This document shows, one piece after another, positions 1 through 6,667 of a stretch of DNA of 9,093 bases; the first letter of the stretch is position 1, and every line of letters starts with the position of its first letter. Source of the stretch: Nitrospirota bacterium (GTDB lineage Bacteria > Nitrospirota > Thermodesulfovibrionia > UBA6902 > DSMQ01). The position numbers and the translations under genes were made by a program. The stretch is taken from assembly GCA_016207865.1 (NCBI GenBank), contig JACQZD010000208.1:1-9093 (forward strand), in the 5' to 3' direction. The notes below the pieces were generated by a model. It searched no databases. It was not told the DNA's origin and saw only the letters and a list, made by a program, of their open reading frames with translations.

Positions 1-1
1 G

Positions 2-811
2 ATGATAAAGAGACATCTATCAGAGCCGCTTACCATAGACCTAATAAATAGAATTCACGCATCCATGACAGAAAACACCCTTGAAGTTCCTTCATGGATT
101 GGCAGATTCAGGACAGTCACCGATGATGAAATTCATGTCTTTGACAGCGACGGGCAGATCCTTCATGTGCCGACCAAGGCGGCTGATGTACTTGCAACAA
201 TGGAGAACCTGTGCAATTTTGTAAACAGCGACAGGGAGGATGAGTTCGTCAATCCGATCATAAAAGGGATACTAATTCATTTCTGGGTTGCATATGTCCA
301 TCCCTTTATGGACGGAAACGGACGCACAGCAAGGGCGCTTTTCTATTGGTATATGCTTAAACACGGGTATTGGCTGTTTGAATATATGTCGGTATCCACT
401 GCAATACTAAATGCGCGAACTCAGTACTACAGGGCTTTTCTATATTCAGAAGTGGATGATAACGATGCCACTTATTTCATTGTGTACAACCTCAAGGCAA
501 TACATAAGGCCATGGAAACGCTGAACGCATATATTGAAAGAAAGCAGAAAGAGAAAAAAAATGCATACCGTTTTGCTGTGAAATATCCTGCTTTAAACCT
601 AAGACAGCGCACACTGCTTGCAAGCGCGCTTGAAAAATCGCAAGAAATTTATGCCATTGAGACACATGCAAATGTTCACGGTGTTACTTACCAGACTGCG
701 CGCACTGATTTGCTCGCTCTAAAAGATATGGGCCTGCTTGAGATGCGGAAAGAAGGCAAGAGGTTTATCTTTACTCCGGTTGTTGATATTGTAAAAAAGC
801 TAGGAATATGA
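2..811 (+). CDS. Fic-domain protein (probable AMPylase) with C-terminal winged helix, 5'-partial
   Basis: Fic proteins transfer a nucleotide group, usually AMP from ATP, onto hydroxyl side chains of target proteins. The signature HPFMDGNGRTAR is intact at visible residues 100-111: His100 would be the base, Asp104 the Mg ligand and Arg108/Arg111 bind phosphate, so the enzyme looks catalytically competent. Residues about 35-55 (GRFRT onward) resemble the flap that positions the target chain. Residues about 200-260 look like a winged helix-turn-helix, as in long Fic proteins of the transcription-regulator type. The first ATG at base 2 is probably internal: the frame is open to the edge, and the N-terminal helix carrying the inhibitory (S/T)xxxE(G/N) motif is not visible, nor is one found at the C-terminus. 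That motif probably lies upstream. The stop overlaps the start of the next gene (ATGA), implying co-transcription. The family is certain; the target and the role are unknown. Confidence 0.9.
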   Translation: MIKRHLSEPLTIDLINRIHASMTENTLEVPSWIGRFRTVTDDEIHVFDSDGQILHVPTKAADVLATMENLCNFVNSDREDEFVNPIIKGILIHFWVAYVHPFMDGNGRTARALFYWYMLKHGYWLFEYMSVSTAILNARTQYYRAFLYSEVDDNDATYFIVYNLKAIHKAMETLNAYIERKQKEKKNAYRFAVKYPALNLRQRTLLASALEKSQEIYAIETHANVHGVTYQTARTDLLALKDMGLLEMRKEGKRFIFTPVVDIVKKLGI

Positions 812-2328
812 TACTCATTCACCCTCCTGTTGCAAAGCCGTGTGAGCCGCCTGCCGGATTAGCAAGGCTTTCGGGCGCGCTGAGACGGCACAATATCAAA
901 CACGAACTTCTGGATGCGAATCTGGAGGCGCTTCTTTATTTTATTAACAATCCTAAGCTGCAAACCGCAAAACCTTCTGATAAATGGACGGCTCGGGCCT
1001 TCCGGAATATTCTGAAAAACTATGCCTTGCTCAAAGACCGGAAGACTTATCATTCCATTGACCGCTACAAGCGCGCTGTCATTGATTTAAACCGCGCCGT
1101 TGAGATGTCCGTGGATAATGGATTCACATACGGTATTGCGGATTTTCATCATCAGGAACTCTCTCCGCTCAGAAGCAGGGACCTCCTGAGGTCTGCTGAA
1201 CACCCCGGGCAAAATCCATTTTATCCATATTTCAAAGAAAGACTTTCCGGGCTTGTGCGGAAAAACAATCCATTTGCAATTGGTTTTTCCCTGAATTATT
1301 TAAGCCAGGCGCTGTGCACCTTTGCAATGGCAGGCTTTCTCAAAAAAGAATTTCCCGCGCTTAAAATTGTGCTGGGCGGAGGGCTTGTGACCTCCTGGAT
1401 GAAAAATCCGAATTGGAAAAACCCGTTCAGCGGTCTAGCGGATTACATTGTTGCAGGGCCGGGAGAACACCAACTGCTCTCAATTTTAGGAGCCAAAAAT
1501 ATCAAGACAGACCATTTTACCCCCTATTATAATTCCCTGCCCCTAAATGAATATCTGTCGCCCGGACTGATTCTGCCGTACAGCGCCTCAAGCGGATGCC
1601 AATGGAACAAGTGTACCTTCTGCCCTGAAAAAGCCGAAGCCAATCCATATATTCCAACAACAGAGAATCAGGCAGTAATGGACATCAATGAACTGATTGC
1701 AAAAACAAACCCCGTCATGGTCCATCTGTTGGATAATGGCGTAAGTACGGCGCTTTTAAAAAAACTCGCCGGCAGTCCTTTAAATATTCCGCGGTATGGT
1801 TTTGCGCGCATCAGCAACCTGCTGACAGATAAAGACTTCTGTATTGCATTGAAAAAATCCGGCTGCGTAATGCTCAAACTCGGTCTTGAATCAGGGGACC
1901 AGGGGGTACTGGATCAAATGCAGAAGGGGATTAACCTTGAGACGGCGTCTCTCGCTTTAACGACGCTGAGAAATGCAGGGATTGCATCATATGTCTATCT
2001 GCTTTTCGGCACGCCGGCAGAGACGCTGACAGAGGCGCGGAAAACCCTTGAATTTGTCATTAACCACAAAGATGCAATAGGTTTTTTAAATCTTGCAATA
2101 TTCAACATGCCTGTCTATGGGCCTGAAACAGAAAAATTTAAAACCAGCAGCTTTTACGAAGGAGACCTTTCTCTTTATACTGATTTTTCACATCCAAAGG
2201 GGTGGGATAGAAAGCAGGTGAGGCGGTTCCTTGATAACGAATTTAAAAAAAATAAGGCGGTCTCTGAAATATTAAAAAAAGACCCGCCTGTATTTACCTC
2301 CAACCACGCGCCGTTTTTTGTTCAGTAA
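808..2328 (+). CDS. Radical SAM protein with N-terminal Rossmann (B12-binding-like) region, function unknown
   Basis: This 506-residue protein has a radical SAM core at about residues 258-460. Its cluster motif is Cys264, Cys269, Cys272, spaced CX4CX2C rather than the usual CX3CX2C. The later stretch LGLESG (about 358-363) fits the SAM-contacting strand. The N-terminal half starts with an IHPP strand and contains IGFSLNYLS (158-166), GGG (190-192) and AGPGE (216-220), the pattern of the Rossmann domain often annotated as B12-binding. The canonical DxHxxG cobalamin ligand motif is not evident, so cobalamin binding is doubtful. The C-terminus (TSNHAPFF, near residues 497-504) looks motif-like and not a random tail. 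The start is fixed by ATGA overlap with the Fic gene and an AGGA just upstream. No precursor peptide or SPASM-like cysteine cluster accompanies it. I recall similar orphan proteins in Geobacter-type genomes, but no reaction is known to me. Its 3' end overlaps rodA by 7 bases. Confidence 0.88.
   Translation: MILIHPPVAKPCEPPAGLARLSGALRRHNIKHELLDANLEALLYFINNPKLQTAKPSDKWTARAFRNILKNYALLKDRKTYHSIDRYKRAVIDLNRAVEMSVDNGFTYGIADFHHQELSPLRSRDLLRSAEHPGQNPFYPYFKERLSGLVRKNNPFAIGFSLNYLSQALCTFAMAGFLKKEFPALKIVLGGGLVTSWMKNPNWKNPFSGLADYIVAGPGEHQLLSILGAKNIKTDHFTPYYNSLPLNEYLSPGLILPYSASSGCQWNKCTFCPEKAEANPYIPTTENQAVMDINELIAKTNPVMVHLLDNGVSTALLKKLAGSPLNIPRYGFARISNLLTDKDFCIALKKSGCVMLKLGLESGDQGVLDQMQKGINLETASLALTTLRNAGIASYVYLLFGTPAETLTEARKTLEFVINHKDAIGFLNLAIFNMPVYGPETEKFKTSSFYEGDLSLYTDFSHPKGWDRKQVRRFLDNEFKKNKAVSEILKKDPPVFTSNHAPFFVQ
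2241..2289 (-). terminator. Probable intrinsic terminator of the mre unit, inside the radical SAM gene
   Basis: Read on the minus strand, arm AGGCGGGTC (2289-2281) pairs with GACCGCCT (2262-2255): eight base pairs with one bulged C and an 18-base loop. It is followed directly by TTATTTTTTTTAAA (eight T at 2252-2245). The hairpin begins 32 bases past the rodA stop, where a terminator for the elongasome transcript is expected. On the plus strand no T-tract follows the hairpin, so it is directional. The large loop makes it less than ideal. Confidence 0.7.
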
Positions 2329-3443
2329 AACAGCAGAAACCGGCGCATCCTAACATTAATCAAAATCCCGATTGCAATGAAATTTGAAAGCAGTGCAGTG
2401 CCTCCGTAAATCATAAACGGCAGGGGCACGCCGACAACGGGTACCACGCCGAGGGTCATCCCGACGTTTATGATGAAATAAAATGAAATCATATAGGTAA
2501 TTCCAAGGGCCAGATACCTTCCCTCAGGATCCCGCGCCTTTTTTGCGGTATCAAAGCCCCTGAGTATAATGAAGAGATACAGCAGGAATAAAAAAACACT
2601 GCCTGCAAATCCCCACTCTTCCGCAAATGCGGAAAAAATAAAATCCGTATGTCTCTCCGGCAAAAACCTCAGCGGTCCCTGCGTCCCTTTTAAATAACCT
2701 TTGCCAAAAATTTTCCCTGAACCTATGGTGATCTTTGACTGGTTTATATGATAACTTGTTCCCTGGGGGTCTGCCTTGGGGTCAATGAATGCAACCAGTC
2801 TCTGTTTTTGATAGTCTTTCAATCCCGACCAGACGATATTCCCCAAAAAAGGCAGTGAGACAATGGCAATGATAATGGTGACTACAATGAGTTTTTTCCT
2901 GGCTCCGACGGTTAAAATCACGGAGCAGAAAATAAAAAGCAGCATCAGCCCTGTCCCTAAGTCAGGCTGTTTCAAAATCAATATCAGAGGCAAGGCAACA
3001 AAGGCAAACATCATCTGAAACAATTCTTTTAAGCCCAGAATGTCCTTGTGCTCTGAATCCGCAAGATATTTTGAAATCGCCAGAACAAAACAAATCTTAA
3101 ATATTTCGGAGGGCTGAAAGGAAAAAGGGCCTATGGACATCCACCGCTGCGCGCCCATGCCTATCCTGCCAGCGATAATAACAGCAATAAGCAGGATAAC
3201 ACTGATGACAAACAAGACATATGCAGACCTGATAAACCAGCGGTAATCAAAGCTTATCAAAGGTACAAAACACAGCAGGCCTATAAAAAGCCAGAATACC
3301 TGCTTCAAATAGAATGACTGCTGTCCTTCCCCGGTCAAAGAACGTGTTGCGCTGTATATTGTCATTACACCTATAAAAGACAATATCAGCACGGCAATAA
3401 AAATAGGCCACTCAAATTTCTTTAATGTTTCTTTGTCAAACAT
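2322..3443 (-). CDS. rodA: RodA, SEDS-family peptidoglycan glycosyltransferase
   Basis: RodA polymerises lipid II into glycan strands for side-wall growth, working with PBP2 in the inner membrane. The 373-residue product has about ten membrane segments and the SEDS landmarks: QPSE (110-113), KQPDLGTG (158-165), the PERHTDF loop holding the essential Asp (Asp267) and GGTALLSNF near 347-355. Length is normal for the family. I chose the ATG at 3443 because MFDKETLKKFEWP leads directly into the first membrane helix, as in other RodA proteins. An in-frame ATG at 3488 would add 15 residues (starting MRRVAPTL) but lies in the loop of a hairpin in repeat-like DNA. Neither start has a convincing ribosome binding site; that at 3443 has only AT-rich sequence before it. 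It is the last gene of the mre unit, following mrdA, and converges with the radical SAM gene, sharing 7 bases at the stops. Confidence 0.96.
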   Translation of the reverse strand: MFDKETLKKFEWPIFIAVLILSFIGVMTIYSATRSLTGEGQQSFYLKQVFWLFIGLLCFVPLISFDYRWFIRSAYVLFVISVILLIAVIIAGRIGMGAQRWMSIGPFSFQPSEIFKICFVLAISKYLADSEHKDILGLKELFQMMFAFVALPLILILKQPDLGTGLMLLFIFCSVILTVGARKKLIVVTIIIAIVSLPFLGNIVWSGLKDYQKQRLVAFIDPKADPQGTSYHINQSKITIGSGKIFGKGYLKGTQGPLRFLPERHTDFIFSAFAEEWGFAGSVFLFLLYLFIILRGFDTAKKARDPEGRYLALGITYMISFYFIINVGMTLGVVPVVGVPLPFMIYGGTALLSNFIAIGILINVRMRRFLLFY

Positions 3444-3470
3444 AACTTTTATAAAATTAGGATTCAAGGT

Positions 3471-3500
3471 CGGAGCGACTCTTCGCATAGACTCGCTTCG
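3471..3500. repeat. Hairpin 1 of the mrdA-rodA spacer
   Basis: CGGAGCGACTCT (3471-3482) pairs with AGACTCGCTTCG (3489-3500) around a six-base loop: twelve positions with one C-C mismatch and one G-U pair. The alternative upstream ATG of rodA (3488-3486) lies in the loop. No T-tract follows on either strand, so it does not look like an intrinsic terminator. It abuts hairpin 2 with no gap. Confidence 0.75.
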
Positions 3501-3524
3501 AGGTTCATGGATTCCAGTGAACCT
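3501..3524. repeat. Hairpin 2 of the mrdA-rodA spacer
   Basis: AGGTTCA (3501-3507) is the exact inverted repeat of TGAACCT (3518-3524), with ten bases between. It directly adjoins hairpin 1 and ends 7 bases from the mrdA stop. AAGGT at 3466-3470 can also pair with ACCTT at 3521-3525, so the whole block 3466-3525 could close as a multi-arm structure. This architecture resembles short palindromic interspersed elements, or an RNA structure separating mrdA from rodA. Confidence 0.7.
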
Positions 3525-3531
3525 TAGTATG

Positions 3532-5283
3532 TTACTTTACCACTTGATCCCTTTCCCTGTAATATTCCTCAATAACCGCCTTTGCGATCGGCGCGGACGC
3601 CGCGCCTCCATGACCCCCATGCTCCACAAAAACCGACATTGCTATCTGCGGGTCTGCGGCAGGCGCATATGCCACAAACCACGCATGATCCCTAAACTCG
3701 CCTGTGGGATTTTTCCCGCCTTTTTTCTCACTCACAACCTGCGCCGTTCCTGTTTTCCCGGCAATGTTCACGAGTTTTGAACGCGCCATATAACCTGTGC
3801 CTCCGGGCTCTGCCACAACACCGGCAAGCGCATTTCTTACCGCCTCAAATGTTTCAGGCTGAAGATGGACCTCTCTGACAACCTGCGGCGTTGAGCCGGC
3901 GGAATAAATTAAATTCAGCTTATACAATTTTCCGTTGTTTGCAACGGCAGAGATAAGACGCGCCATCTGCACAGGAGTAGCAGATACATATCCCTGTCCT
4001 ATTGCTGTATTAAACGTCTCACCCATATACCACTGCTCTTTTTTTGTTTTATATTTCCACGCAGTGGACGGCACAATGCCTGATTTTTCCTCGGCAAGGT
4101 TAAGGCCGGCCGGCTCTCCAAGCCCGAAGGCTGAGGCGTAATCCGCTATTTTATTAATACCAACCTTCCTTCCTGCCTCATAGAAGAATACGTCGCAAGA
4201 TTCAACTATAGCCCTTTTAAACGCAACTGCGCCGTGCCCCTTTCTTCTCCAGCACTTAAATAAATGCGAGCCCAGATTAAGACCGCCCCTGCAGACCGCC
4301 TTTGTCCCGTCCGTTAATATGCCCTGCTCCCGCCCCGCAATGGCCGTAATAATTTTAAATGTAGAACCCGGCGGATACTGGCTCTGAAGCGCCCTGTTGA
4401 GAAGCGGTTTCTTAGGGTCGTTTACAACCGTTTCCCAGTCTGCGTATTTTATGCCTCTGGCAAAAAGATTCGGGTCAAAGGATGGCGCGCTTGCAAGCAC
4501 GAGTATGCCGCCCGTGTTTGTATCAAGCGCAACAACTGCACCTGCTTTATTTTTCAGCATCTCTTCGGCTCTTGCCTGAAGGTCTATGTCAATAGTGAGC
4601 TTTAGATCATTCCCCTTTACCGGTTCTTTCTCTCCAAACGCCCTTACCTCTCTGCCTATTGCATCCACCTCAATAATCCTCTCGCCGGCAACGCCACGCA
4701 GGTATTTATCATATATCTTCTCAAGCCCCCACTGACCTATGAATGCACTCTTAGGCACATCCTTGAAATCAGGACTTTTTGCCTGTTTGGGAGTCAATCT
4801 GCCGAGGTAGCCGACAACATGACTTGCCACAGAGCCGTAAATATATTCCCTGCCAGTTTCAACATCTATCTGCATGCCGGGAAAATCAAGCCTCCTGGCC
4901 TCAACCTTTGCAACTTCCTCCCATGAAATATTCTCTTTTATTTTTACCGGTTCAAAAGGATTTACGGCGCTGTCAAGCCGGCTCTTAGCCGCCGCGTGGT
5001 CAATCCCCAAAAGGTTACACAAAGCCGCCAAGGCTTCAGGGTCTTTCATCTCTTCCCTGACAAGAGATATGTCATAGGACGGGATGTTTTTTACGAGAGG
5101 TTTATTGTTTCTGTCATAAATTATGCCGCGCGGGGCAGGCACTTTGATGGTTCTTAATCTGTTGGACTCCGCAATTGTCTTATACTCATCGCCCTTTATA
5201 ATCTGCAGATAAACAAGCCTTAAAAAAAAGATTGCGAAGACAAGAACAATTATATAAGCGCCTGCTGAGATTCTCTTATCCAT
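3532..5283 (-). CDS. mrdA: Penicillin-binding protein 2, elongasome transpeptidase
   Basis: PBP2 (class B PBP) cross-links the glycan made by RodA during side-wall growth. The 583-residue protein has one N-terminal membrane anchor (about 8-28), the pedestal/dimerisation region starting with the hallmark RGIIYDRN (52-59), and a C-terminal transpeptidase domain. The three active-site motifs are intact: STFK with nucleophile Ser307 and Lys310, SCD at 362-364, and KTGT at 510-513. Length is in the normal range of about 580-650. Cys331, Cys344, His350 and Cys363 are spaced like the zinc ligands reported for Acinetobacter PBP2 (Asp350, Asp365, His371, Cys384), suggesting a structural metal site. 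The ATG at 5283 overlaps the mreD stop by 8 bases, so translation is probably coupled; a GGGA lies about 10 bases upstream. The product pairs with RodA, encoded just downstream. Confidence 0.97.
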   Translation of the reverse strand: MDKRISAGAYIIVLVFAIFFLRLVYLQIIKGDEYKTIAESNRLRTIKVPAPRGIIYDRNNKPLVKNIPSYDISLVREEMKDPEALAALCNLLGIDHAAAKSRLDSAVNPFEPVKIKENISWEEVAKVEARRLDFPGMQIDVETGREYIYGSVASHVVGYLGRLTPKQAKSPDFKDVPKSAFIGQWGLEKIYDKYLRGVAGERIIEVDAIGREVRAFGEKEPVKGNDLKLTIDIDLQARAEEMLKNKAGAVVALDTNTGGILVLASAPSFDPNLFARGIKYADWETVVNDPKKPLLNRALQSQYPPGSTFKIITAIAGREQGILTDGTKAVCRGGLNLGSHLFKCWRRKGHGAVAFKRAIVESCDVFFYEAGRKVGINKIADYASAFGLGEPAGLNLAEEKSGIVPSTAWKYKTKKEQWYMGETFNTAIGQGYVSATPVQMARLISAVANNGKLYKLNLIYSAGSTPQVVREVHLQPETFEAVRNALAGVVAEPGGTGYMARSKLVNIAGKTGTAQVVSEKKGGKNPTGEFRDHAWFVAYAPAADPQIAMSVFVEHGGHGGAASAPIAKAVIEEYYRERDQVVK

Positions 5284-5755
5284 TTTTCATTTCCCACTTC
5301 TCAGTTGCCATTTTAATCACAGGGTATAGAATTATGCCTGCCAATGTTGTATAAACAACCTGCAAAATTGACGGCATCCATGACCTTTCCGCAAAGGATA
5401 TTCCGGCAAACTGTGAGAAGCAGATATAAATCAAAAGATTATCAAGTGCAGAGAGAATAAGAACCAGCGCTGTATTTAACAAAAAATTCCAGTCAAAAAA
5501 TTTTTCCCTTATTGACGCCGAAAGATAGCCTGCTATAGCCTTGCTCAACATATTAGGCCCAAGGATAAACCCGGAGGCAGAATCAATAATCATGCCTGTC
5601 AAGGCGCCGAATGCCATCCCTTTTATCCCTCTGTCTCTGATGGAATAAAAACATACGAGGACCAGCACAATGTCAGGTTTTATGCCTGCAAAGAGTTTGG
5701 CTTGTATCACTACTGATAGGAAGGCGGCGGCAAGATAAACTAAAAAAATTTTCAT
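5276..5755 (-). CDS. mreD: Rod shape-determining membrane protein MreD
   Basis: MreD is an integral membrane partner of MreC in the elongasome. The 159-residue product is almost entirely hydrophobic with about five membrane segments. It carries the family's typical stretch in which AGIKPDIVLVLV is followed by a glycine-rich segment (GMAFGALTGMIID, about residues 46-58) and SGFILGPNMLSKAIAGY. Size is normal (about 160-170). MreD sequences diverge quickly, so the position between mreC and mrdA adds much to the call. AGGGGA about 7 bases before the ATG at 5755 is a good ribosome binding site. The stop overlaps the mrdA start. Confidence 0.93.
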   Translation of the reverse strand: MKIFLVYLAAAFLSVVIQAKLFAGIKPDIVLVLVCFYSIRDRGIKGMAFGALTGMIIDSASGFILGPNMLSKAIAGYLSASIREKFFDWNFLLNTALVLILSALDNLLIYICFSQFAGISFAERSWMPSILQVVYTTLAGIILYPVIKMATEKWEMKNG

Positions 5756-5773
5756 TTTTCTTCCCCTGCCCCT

Positions 5774-5833
5774 TTACCGTTCACTGACCACTGTTCACTC
5801 TGCAAGTCGTAGACCGATTACCGTTCACCGTTT
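5774..5833. repeat. Heptamer-type direct repeats in the mreC-mreD spacer
   Basis: The 11-mer TTACCGTTCAC occurs exactly at 5774-5784 and 5818-5828. Between and across these are tandem 7-base units: TTCACTG, ACCACTG, TTCACTC at 5780-5800 and ACCGTTC, ACCGTTT at 5820-5833. The last pair crosses the mreC stop codon. The pattern resembles the short tandem heptanucleotide repeats known from cyanobacterial and some other bacterial spacers. The ribosome binding site of mreD lies just beyond it and is unaffected. Confidence 0.65.
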
Positions 5834-6628
5834 GAGGATTGACACTTCCCTCACTTTGTTTAAATTCTGCATTGGAATAACCTCTATGTACTGAAAAAGT
5901 CCATAGCCTTTTTTTATAACCTTTGAGACATAACCTGCCTGAAGCCCCTCCGGGTATATGCCGTCAAGCCCGGATGTAACAACTATTTCCCCAATGCTTA
6001 CTTCTTCTTCCTGCGGCACATATTTTACAATGCACCTGTCCGTGCCCTTGCCTTCAAGGATTCCTTCCAGATTAAGCGACTGGAACCTTACGGCTACGGA
6101 TGAATTCACGTCTGTTATCTGGATTATATTCGCTGTATCTTTCAAAACCCTGTGAACCCTTCCGACAATTCCTGAAGCAGTTACAGCAACCATATTCTTA
6201 TCAATGCCTTTTTCAGACCCTTTATTTATCCATAGTATTTGAAACCAGTTGGCAGGGTCCCTTGCAATGACACCGGCTGTGGCGACATAATCCTGCCGCC
6301 CGGATTTCAACTCAAGCAAATCCCTCAGCCTTTCATTCTCTGCCTGCGTTTCAGCAAATTTATTCCTCTCCTGCTCAAGTTCCCTTATCTTCTCCCTGAG
6401 ATTACGGATTTCATCTGCCCTGCCTGAGCCCGGGAAATACCTTTCAAAAAGGTTTTTGATTCCTGATGACATGGATGAACCCGCAAGTTCAACACCTTTC
6501 AGCGGAAAAATTAAAAAATCAAATGCAGGATAAAATCCGGCGCTGCCTTTAATGCCCTGATACGTAAGCAGTATAACAATCAAAAGGACAATAAACAGAA
6601 ATGCAAGGAATCTTTTTTTTAGCGGCAT
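5825..6628 (-). CDS. mreC: Rod shape-determining protein MreC
   Basis: MreC spans the inner membrane and organises PBP2 and other wall enzymes in the periplasm. The 267-residue product has a short basic N-terminus (MPLKKR), a single membrane segment (about 7-23), a coiled coil (about 70-108, rich in Glu/Arg/Leu) and the C-terminal beta domain with the family hallmark SGLDGIYPEGLQAGYV (219-234). Length is usual for the family. The ATG at 6628 is chosen because it gives the expected charged start before the helix; only a weak AGAG lies upstream. It follows mreB by 39 bases. The stop region falls in repeat DNA, so the last few residues may be lineage-specific. Confidence 0.97.
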   Translation of the reverse strand: MPLKKRFLAFLFIVLLIVILLTYQGIKGSAGFYPAFDFLIFPLKGVELAGSSMSSGIKNLFERYFPGSGRADEIRNLREKIRELEQERNKFAETQAENERLRDLLELKSGRQDYVATAGVIARDPANWFQILWINKGSEKGIDKNMVAVTASGIVGRVHRVLKDTANIIQITDVNSSVAVRFQSLNLEGILEGKGTDRCIVKYVPQEEEVSIGEIVVTSGLDGIYPEGLQAGYVSKVIKKGYGLFQYIEVIPMQNLNKVREVSILKR

Positions 6629-6667
6629 TTTACTCTAAGGTCGCAGAGATGGCGGAGTATGCGATAT
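6629..6667. other. mreB-mreC spacer
   Basis: This 39-base gap contains TACTC and GAGTA as a weak 5-base inverted repeat and a CTCTGCG-like stretch on the minus strand, reminiscent of common degenerate spacer repeats. No promoter or terminator is convincing; it supplies only a weak ribosome binding site for mreC. Confidence 0.35.

Noticed and set aside
2..4. ATG at base 2 as the true start of the Fic protein
   Set aside because: The frame is open to the window edge and the Fic fold would lack its usual N-terminal helices; the gene is treated as 5'-partial.
808..2328. Radical SAM protein as a RiPP maturase
   Set aside because: No small precursor-like gene is adjacent and no C-terminal SPASM/twitch cysteine cluster is seen.
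2329..2460. Terminator for the radical SAM transcript downstream on the plus strand
   Set aside because: Several short GC-rich inverted repeats occur inside rodA, but none is followed by a T-run.
3471..3524. Spacer hairpins as an intrinsic terminator between mrdA and rodA
   Set aside because: No T-tract follows either hairpin on the minus strand, and termination here would cut off rodA from its partner genes.
3433..3780. A 115-codon plus-strand frame across the mrdA-rodA spacer
   Set aside because: It overlaps the catalytic end of mrdA in antisense and reads through the palindromic spacer; no recognisable protein.
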